NCBI GenBank assembly: GCA_036661035.1
Contig: JAVWZM010000067.1
Location: forward strand, 1-11,632
Reading direction: 5' to 3'
DNA from: JAGPHI01 sp036661035
GTDB taxonomy: Bacteria > Bacillota > Clostridia > Oscillospirales > Ruminococcaceae
Length of the DNA: 11,632 bases
The notes beneath the pieces were generated by a model. That model ran no database searches. It had not been told where the DNA came from and worked only from the letters and a program-made list of their open reading frames with translations. Each line of letters starts with the position of its first letter. Positions within the stretch are counted from its first letter, which is position 1. Made by a program: the position numbers and the translations under genes. This document shows, piece after piece, positions 6,810 through 11,632 of the stretch.

Positions 6810-7975
6810 TATTCGTCTTCCACCATAATGTCTATATCGTCGGGCTTAGCTGCCGCTTTTGCCGATTTTGCGGGCTTTTCTGCCACTGCTGATGCCTCGC
6901 TAAGCGCAGCCGCCGCGCGTGCAGACGGCTTTTTGCTGGCGTATAATCCGTCTGCGCCTGCGCGCACCTTTTTCTCTATCTCGTCGAAAAGCTCTTTATT
7001 GTCTTTTAGATAAATTTTGGCATTGTCGCGGCCTTGGCCAAGGCGTGTTTCGCCATAGGCAAACCATGCGCCGCTTTTTTGGATAATATTAAGGGTAACG
7101 CCTAAATCCAAAAGCTCGCCCACCTTGGAAATGCCCTCGCCGAACATTATGTCGAACTCGCCCTCTTTAAATGGAGGCGCAACCTTGTTTTTAACAACCT
7201 TTGCCCTTGTGCGGTTGCCGATAAAGTTGCCTGCGCTGTCTTTAAGGCCCTCTATACGGCGCACATCAATACGCACGGAGGAGTAATATTTAAGCGCACG
7301 GCCGCCGCTTGTAACCTCGGGGTTGCCGTAAACAACGCCCACTTTTTCGCGCAATTGGTTAATAAACACGGCTACTGTGCCCGTTTTGCCGATAACGCCC
7401 GTAAGCTTACGCAAGGCTTGGCTCATTAGGCGCGCTTGCAAGCCAACATGAGAATCGCCCATTTCGCCCTCTATTTCCACACGGGGAACCATGGCGGCAA
7501 CGGAGTCCAGTACAATGGCATCTATTGCGCCACTGCGCACCAATGCTTCGCATATTTCCAGTGCCTGCTCGCCTGTGTCGGGCTGGCTTACAAGCAAGCT
7601 GTCGATGTCAACACCAAGCGCCTTTGCATATACAGGATCAAGAGCATGCTCCACGTCTATAAAGGCAACCTCGCCGCCTTTTTTCTGCGCCTCGGCAAGA
7701 ATGTGCAGTGCCAAGGTGGTTTTACCACTAGATTCCGGCCCGTATATCTCCACCACGCGCCCACGGGGTACGCCGCCTATACCAAGGGCAATGTCAAGGG
7801 AAATGCTGCCTGTGGAAATAGCGTCCACCTGCATTGTAACCTTTTGCCCAAGCTTCATTACAGCACCCTTGCCGTAATTTTTTTCTATTTGTGCTATGGC
7901 GGTTTCAAGGGCGTTTTTTTTGGCGTTGCCCTCCTTGCGCTCAGGGGAAACCATCATTGGTTTTTTCTCTGCCAT
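6809..7975 (-). CDS. recA: Recombinase A
   Basis: RecA, the ATP-dependent strand-exchange protein and LexA co-protease. The 388 residues contain the Walker A motif GPESSGKT (79-86), QPDTGEQALEI, a conserved DSVAAMVPRVE, FINQLREKVGVVYGNPE (loop 2 entrance) and GRALKYYSSVR. Loop 2 reads EVTSGG where most RecA proteins have ETT(P/T)GG, a mild variation. The family is usually about 340-355 residues; this one is longer because of an Ala/Lys-rich C-terminal tail from about residue 348 ending in the acidic DDIDIMVEDE. The ATG is preceded by GGAGA five bases upstream (plus coordinates 7981-7985). A promoter with a LexA-like palindrome lies in the gap to prmC. It leads the recA-recX-rimO-pgsA unit. 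Confidence 0.98.
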   Translation of the reverse strand: MAEKKPMMVSPERKEGNAKKNALETAIAQIEKNYGKGAVMKLGQKVTMQVDAISTGSISLDIALGIGGVPRGRVVEIYGPESSGKTTLALHILAEAQKKGGEVAFIDVEHALDPVYAKALGVDIDSLLVSQPDTGEQALEICEALVRSGAIDAIVLDSVAAMVPRVEIEGEMGDSHVGLQARLMSQALRKLTGVIGKTGTVAVFINQLREKVGVVYGNPEVTSGGRALKYYSSVRIDVRRIEGLKDSAGNFIGNRTRAKVVKNKVAPPFKEGEFDIMFGEGISKVGELLDLGVTLNIIQKSGAWFAYGETRLGQGRDNAKIYLKDNKELFDEIEKKVRAGADGLYASKKPSARAAAALSEASAVAEKPAKSAKAAAKPDDIDIMVEDE

Positions 7976-8032
7976 TTTGCTCTCCGTTCTGCCGATATGT
8001 ATGCGGCGTGGTTTTTAACATTTATAGTTAAT

Positions 8033-8061
8033 ATTATAATGTGTTTAAGTATAAATTGCAA
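8033..8061 (-). promoter_or_regulatory. Promoter of recA operon
   Basis: On the minus strand a -35-like TTGCAA (plus coordinates 8056-8061, four of six matches), a 17-base spacer and a perfect -10 TATAAT (8033-8038) precede recA. The expected leader is about 50 bases. It lies in the 145-bp gap after the prmC stop, which gives recA its own transcript. Confidence 0.75.
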
Positions 8062-8072
8062 ACAACTGTTTT
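8059..8072 (-). promoter_or_regulatory. Possible degenerate LexA (SOS) box overlapping the recA -35
   Basis: The minus strand reads AAAACAGTTGTTTG, which fits AAC-N4-GTT with a good right half (GTTTG) and a poor left half (AAAAC against CGAAC of the Gram-positive LexA consensus). It overlaps the -35 box, a sensible position for a repressor. The missing G of the left GAAC makes this tentative. Confidence 0.35.
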
Positions 8073-8120
8073 GCCGCGGCTGTATGCTAAAGGAAAGCCG
8101 CCATAATGCCTTTATGCGCC

Positions 8121-8954
8121 TTACGCCTTGCGGCAAAGCAGCACTCTGTCGTTGCCTGCGTAATCCTGCCTTAGCTCAATATCCTCGTATCCGCTTTGGT
8201 GTAAAAGAGCCGCCACGCCCTCGCCCTGCGCCGCGCCTATTTCCAAAACAATATATCCGCCCTTTGCAAGCTTTGGCTTATATGCCGAAATAATATGCCT
8301 GTAAAACAATAGCCCGTCGCCCTCGTCGCAAAGCGCCATGCGCGGCTCAAAGCTTAGCTCTTTTGCAAGGGCGCCCATTTCGCTTTGTGCAATATATGGC
8401 GGATTTGCCGTTAAAACGTCTATGCTATTATCTTCAATATCCCTTTGCCACGTTAAAACGTCTGCTTTTACTACCAGTATATTATCCTTTGCATTTTCCT
8501 TTAAGTAATAAATCGCATCATCCGAAAGCTCTACAGCCGTGGCTGTAACGTTTGGTAAAATAGCCTTAATGCCAAGGGCTATTGCCCCGCTGCCGCTGCA
8601 TAAATCCACAACACGAGCGTGGGCGAACAGGCGGCATTTTTCTATTGCCGCTTCGCACACACACTCGGTGTCGGCACGGGGTATCAGCACGCCCTCGCCT
8701 ATTTTAAGTGTAATATTCATAAAATCCCATTCGCCGCAAAGATATTGCAATGGGTAATGCTCTGCGCGTTTTTCGCAAAGGGATAAAAGGCGGATTGCCT
8801 CGGCATCGCTTATTGCGTCTGCATGGGTAAAAAGCAAGGAGTCTTTGCCTGTGGCAAGCCTAAAAAGCTGCTGCACCTCAAACTCTGCATCGGGTATATC
8901 GGCTTTTTCAAGGGCTGCTTTAGCTTTTTCCAGCAATTCTCTTATGTTTACCAA
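8121..8954 (-). CDS. prmC: Peptide chain release factor N5-glutamine methyltransferase
   Basis: A 277-residue SAM-dependent methyltransferase that methylates the Gln of the GGQ motif in release factors RF1 and RF2. It has a helical N-terminal release-factor-binding domain (1-75), the conserved IPRADTE (91-97), SAM motif I VVDLCSGSGAIAL (115-127), and the catalytic NPPY (184-187) followed by the family's EPRMAL(C/D)-GLLFYR segment. The start codon is TTG at 8954: no ATG exists nearby, the protein beginning there has the usual PrmC length, and AAAGAGGA (plus coordinates 8961-8968) sits six bases upstream. It overlaps the end of the DUF1385 gene by seven bases. The DUF1385-prmC pairing is common in Bacillota, often near prfA, which is not visible here. 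Confidence 0.94.
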   Translation of the reverse strand: MVNIRELLEKAKAALEKADIPDAEFEVQQLFRLATGKDSLLFTHADAISDAEAIRLLSLCEKRAEHYPLQYLCGEWDFMNITLKIGEGVLIPRADTECVCEAAIEKCRLFAHARVVDLCSGSGAIALGIKAILPNVTATAVELSDDAIYYLKENAKDNILVVKADVLTWQRDIEDNSIDVLTANPPYIAQSEMGALAKELSFEPRMALCDEGDGLLFYRHIISAYKPKLAKGGYIVLEIGAAQGEGVAALLHQSGYEDIELRQDYAGNDRVLLCRKA

Positions 8955-9889
8955 ATGGCGTCCTCTTTATTTTCAGGCAGTACAGGCAATACCGCGGCAA
9001 TTGCCACTTCTATCATGCTGTCGTCCGGCTCTTGGGTAGTAATGTGCTGTAGCCAAAGGCCGGGGGCGGATATTGCACGGGTTACAATATTGTCGTATCT
9101 GCCGCAAATTTTTATTATTTCGTAGCTGATGCCTATTACAAGTGGCAAAAGCAAAAGCTTTTGTATTACGCGCCAAAATGTACTTGTCCACGGCAAAACG
9201 CTGAAAAGCAAAATGCTGATTACAATTACAATTAATATAAAGCTTGTTCCGCAACGTGGGTGAAAGCGGCGGTGACGGCGCACATTTTCCACGGTTAATT
9301 CTTCGCCCGCCTCGTAGCAAGCTATGGTTTTATGCTCGGCACCGTGGTAGGAAAACAGGCGTTTCATCTCGGGGATAAAGCTGACTGCCCACATATAGCC
9401 CACAAGCATTACAAGCTTTAACACGCCCTCTATCGGTGTTTTAAAGCCGCCAAGGGGTAAAAACCTGTCTACAAGCCCTACAATGGTGGTGGGCAAAATC
9501 ATAAATAAAACTATTGCCAGCATGCCGCCGAAAAGCGCCGCCAATGCCATAACGAAATTGCTGCCCTTTTCGCCAAAATGCTCCGAAATCCATTTATCGA
9601 ATTTGTCTTCCTCTACTTCTTCGCCCTGCATGGCTATGTCCGCGCTTTTCATAAGGCATTTATAACCGCTGATTAGATTATCCGCCATGTTTAACACGCC
9701 GCGCACAAAAAATATATTGTGCCAAGCGTTTACCTTTACAGGGCTTACCTCGGTAAATATATTACCGCTTGGCTCGCGCACTGCCACGCACATTTTGTCG
9801 GCGCCGCGCATCATTATTCCCTCCATAAGGGCTTGCCCGCCAACACGAGTTTTAAAAACCGGTTTTTCTTTTTCCATAATAATCATCAT
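8948..9889 (-). CDS. DUF1385 family membrane protein (YqhQ-like)
   Basis: A polytopic membrane protein of up to 313 residues belonging to the DUF1385/YqhQ family. Hallmarks are GGQALMEGIMMRG (17-29), HGAEHKTI (182-189) and RRHRRFHPRCGTSF (204-217). The conserved His/Glu/Cys residues suggest metal binding. Hydrophobic spans appear near 112-140, 156-173, 216-234 and 244-262. The biochemical role is not established. The start is uncertain: ATGs at 9889, 9886 and 9877 are in frame. The AAGGAA site (plus coordinates 9890-9895) is too close to the first, four bases from the second and thirteen from the third, so 9886 or 9877 may be the true start. It follows the histidine kinase by 58 bases without a clear promoter and overlaps prmC. 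Confidence 0.9.
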   Translation of the reverse strand: MMIIMEKEKPVFKTRVGGQALMEGIMMRGADKMCVAVREPSGNIFTEVSPVKVNAWHNIFFVRGVLNMADNLISGYKCLMKSADIAMQGEEVEEDKFDKWISEHFGEKGSNFVMALAALFGGMLAIVLFMILPTTIVGLVDRFLPLGGFKTPIEGVLKLVMLVGYMWAVSFIPEMKRLFSYHGAEHKTIACYEAGEELTVENVRRHRRFHPRCGTSFILIVIVISILLFSVLPWTSTFWRVIQKLLLLPLVIGISYEIIKICGRYDNIVTRAISAPGLWLQHITTQEPDDSMIEVAIAAVLPVLPENKEDAIW

Positions 9890-9947
9890 TTCCTTTATAT
9901 ATAATATAGCAATGTGCGCTTTGGTATGCCTTGTGCAAGGCGATATC

Positions 9948-11351
9948 TTATTGTGCCGCCTGTTTTGTGTAAATAGGCAAACGCACCGTTACTGTTGTGC
10001 CGCGGCCTTCCTCGCTTTGCAAGGTTAAAAGCCCACCATGTGCCGTTACTATTTCGTCCACCACGGCAAGGCCTATACCGCTGCCGCGCACAGCGCCCTT
10101 GCCCTTGAAAAATTTTTGCTTTACGTTTTCCAAGTCTTCCACGTCTATACCTGCGCCGCAGTCCTCAATATTAACAAAGGCGTTCACGCCGTCTTGTAAA
10201 ACGTCTATTTTAATGGCAGTATTTTCCGGAGAATACTTTATGGCGTTATCTATAACATTTACAAACACCTGCCGCAAGCGGTTTTTATCTCCAAATACAG
10301 GCATGGGCAGCTCCTGCTCCTCAAAATCGAAGGATACGCCCTCTAGGCGCGCACGCTGCTGCATCATGATAACGGTATCGCTTACCTCCGCCACTAAATC
10401 CAGCAACTCGCAATTCAGCTTAATGCCATTTTGCATGCGAGAAAAATCCAAAAGCTCCTCAACCATATTATATAAACGGTCTGTTTCGCTGGCAATTACC
10501 TCTATGCCGCGCTTATAGCCTGCGTCGCTTGGCTGCATATGCCCCAAGGTTTCCGCCCAGCCCTTAATGGACGTAAGTGGCGTGCGCAGCTCGTGGGAAA
10601 CAGAGGATATAAAATCGTTTTTCATCTTTTCGGATTTGCCAAGTTCGCTTGCCATGGTGTTGATAGTGTTGCAAAGGGAGCCTATTTCGTCGTTGTATTT
10701 ATTTTCGATACGTATGTTTAAATCTCCGCTTGCTATCTTGGTTGCGGTGGTTTCTATTATAGCTATGGGGCGCACTATACTTCGCAGAAAAAACATGCCC
10801 GACCACACGCTGAAAAGAACTATCAAAAGCACAAATGCAAGGCTTATCGCAACCAAACTCACAATGCTTTTATCCAGTAAGGTAAGGGAGGTAACAAGGC
10901 GCACCGCCACTATCTCCCCTGCTGTTTCCGGCAAAAAAGACGTAAGTGCCAGCACCTTTTCGCCTTGCCTTGTGCGGTAAATGTCTTGCCCCATACCGCT
11001 GTCGCTTTGCATGGCATAGGTAAAATCTTGCGGTACATTTTCGTTTTGCGGCACAAAGCCGGTGGTGCTTGTGGCAATATGGCCTGTGTAATCCATCAGC
11101 ATCATTTCAAACTTATCTTTTTCCGCAAATTGCTCCACCATGCGGCGCAGCGCAAGGTTTCGCCCGTCGTCTGTCTGTGCGCTTGCGGAAAGCTGAGCCG
11201 ACAAAGCGTTAAAACGCACCATTGCCGCACGGCGTGCGCCGTCATAATAATTTGCAATAGAGAAATATAAAAACACCGCCTCCGCCACCAAAAGCACGGC
11301 AATTGTAATTAAAAGACTGCCCTTAACCCAACGCTTAGTAATGCTGTTCAC
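9948..11351 (-). CDS. Membrane sensor histidine kinase (HAMP-HisKA-HATPase)
   Basis: A 467-residue two-component sensor kinase. Residues 11-33 form the first membrane span. Residues 34-162 form an extracytoplasmic sensor with a PAS/Cache-like pattern (MLMDYTGHIATS... TSFLPETAGEIVAVRLV). A second span at 163-189 leads to a HAMP domain (about 190-243) and HisKA with the phospho-acceptor His253 in SVSHELRTPLTSIKGW. The ATPase domain has N-box Asn369 (NVIDNAIKYS), G1 box DCGAGI (397-402) and G2 box GSGIGL (423-428). The overall layout resembles PhoR/WalK-type kinases. The start is GTG at 11351 with a strong AAAGGGGGG site (plus coordinates 11357-11365) five bases upstream. No response regulator gene occurs in the 281 bases upstream or anywhere else in the window, so the partner and the signal are unknown. 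Confidence 0.93.
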   Translation of the reverse strand: MNSITKRWVKGSLLITIAVLLVAEAVFLYFSIANYYDGARRAAMVRFNALSAQLSASAQTDDGRNLALRRMVEQFAEKDKFEMMLMDYTGHIATSTTGFVPQNENVPQDFTYAMQSDSGMGQDIYRTRQGEKVLALTSFLPETAGEIVAVRLVTSLTLLDKSIVSLVAISLAFVLLIVLFSVWSGMFFLRSIVRPIAIIETTATKIASGDLNIRIENKYNDEIGSLCNTINTMASELGKSEKMKNDFISSVSHELRTPLTSIKGWAETLGHMQPSDAGYKRGIEVIASETDRLYNMVEELLDFSRMQNGIKLNCELLDLVAEVSDTVIMMQQRARLEGVSFDFEEQELPMPVFGDKNRLRQVFVNVIDNAIKYSPENTAIKIDVLQDGVNAFVNIEDCGAGIDVEDLENVKQKFFKGKGAVRGSGIGLAVVDEIVTAHGGLLTLQSEEGRGTTVTVRLPIYTKQAAQ

Positions 11352-11632
11352 AATTGCCCCCCTTTCGTTTTGCCCATTGCCTTTATTTAGCAGCTTGTTT
11401 TAAAGCTGCCGCTGCGGTTTTAGCTGTACATCTGTGATAGGTCACAGAATTTTTGCAATGTAATTGCATTTTGTCCACTCTGCCTATTGGTTTTCTCTGC
11501 TCTGCCTGTCAGCAGGGGTTTATATATGATATTGCGCGCGGCGCAATTATTACGTATTCCTACGGAGTGTTACCCTTTCGTCACCGAAATGGTAACCGGA
11601 AAGGTGTCGCTGTTTGCGAGGCAGCGAACCCA
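11352..11632. other. Hairpin-rich region without a clear gene
   Basis: No supported gene is seen between the histidine kinase start and the window edge. There are six inverted repeats: 11390-11396/11403-11409 (7 bp), 11431-11437/11442-11448 (7 bp), 11454-11459/11463-11468 (6 bp), 11531-11537/11541-11547 (7 bp), 11570-11580/11585-11595 (11 bp, one mismatch) and 11607-11612/11622-11627 (6 bp). A plus-strand frame is open from ATG 11526 to the edge, preceded by AGGGG seven bases upstream. Its 35 residues are unfamiliar, and the hairpins could equally be part of a structured RNA or intergenic repeat. Confidence 0.5.
11431..11448. repeat. Perfect 18-bp inverted repeat, operator or weak terminator
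   Basis: TCTGTGA and TCACAGA surround a 4-base centre TAGG. Read on the plus strand it is followed by AATTTTT, which would suit a weak terminator. Read as a double-stranded site it is TGTGA-N4-TCACA, similar in half-site but not spacing to CRP-type operators. It lies about 80 bases upstream of the histidine kinase start. Confidence 0.45.

Noticed and set aside
8076..8101. Possible terminator after prmC
   Set aside because: A 6-bp stem with a 14-base loop exists, but there is no T-run on the minus strand, so I do not call it.
7436..8293. Long plus-strand open frame of 285 codons
   Set aside because: It runs antisense to recA, the recA promoter and the end of prmC. The encoded sequence is unusual in composition and has no recognisable domain.
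9928..9941. Palindrome GCCTTG-TG-CAAGGC wih the kinase stop as a terminator or operator
   Set aside because: The stem is short with a 2-4 base loop and no T-run follows on the minus strand. It could arise by chance in the AT-rich spacer.
9997..10518. Plus-strand open frame of 173 codons antisense to the histidine kinase
   Set aside because: It is Ser/Pro/Thr-rich, a shadow of the kinase codons, with no ribosome site and no motif.

Overview
The window reads as chromosomal DNA from a moderate-GC, anaerobe-like member of the Bacillota, most probably a gut-type Clostridia. The signs are AAGGAG-type ribosome binding sites, sigma-70 promoters with 17-base spacers, the recA/recX/rimO/pgsA block, a DUF1385-prmC pair and a clostridial two-zinc-ribbon protein. 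I cannot assign family or genus from sequence alone.

Left part (1-3327, plus strand): a tight catabolic operon of two type I sulfatases (the first cut by the window edge) and an enolase-superfamily enzyme, with gaps of 9 and 10 bases. It looks like a piece of a system that removes sulfate from a glycan or glycoside and then processes a sugar acid or related carboxylate. Positions 3328-3632 hold no gene but contain a nested inverted repeat and a near-consensus promoter. That promoter drives a 91-residue zinc-ribbon protein (3633-3908) with its own terminator.

Middle (3909-4292): a spacer between convergent transcription units. It has a plus-strand terminator, a minus-strand terminator, and four tandem 43-45 bp repeat units in an A-B-B-A pattern. 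The array lies between two copies of a 13-bp sequence that is also one arm of the minus-strand terminator.

Right part (4293-11351, minus strand): in transcription order, a sensor histidine kinase, DUF1385 membrane protein and prmC; then, from a separate promoter, recA, recX, rimO and pgsA with overlapping or 1-base-gap junctions. These are housekeeping functions (DNA repair, ribosome and release-factor modification, phospholipid synthesis) plus one envelope sensor with no response regulator in view. The last 281 bases (11352-11632) have no convincing gene and are rich in perfect inverted repeats.

I see no CRISPR array, phage module, toxin-antitoxin pair or defence locus. The most unusual elements are the repeat array embedded in the terminator region, the two structured intergenic stretches, and the reordered recA-recX-rimO-pgsA cluster.
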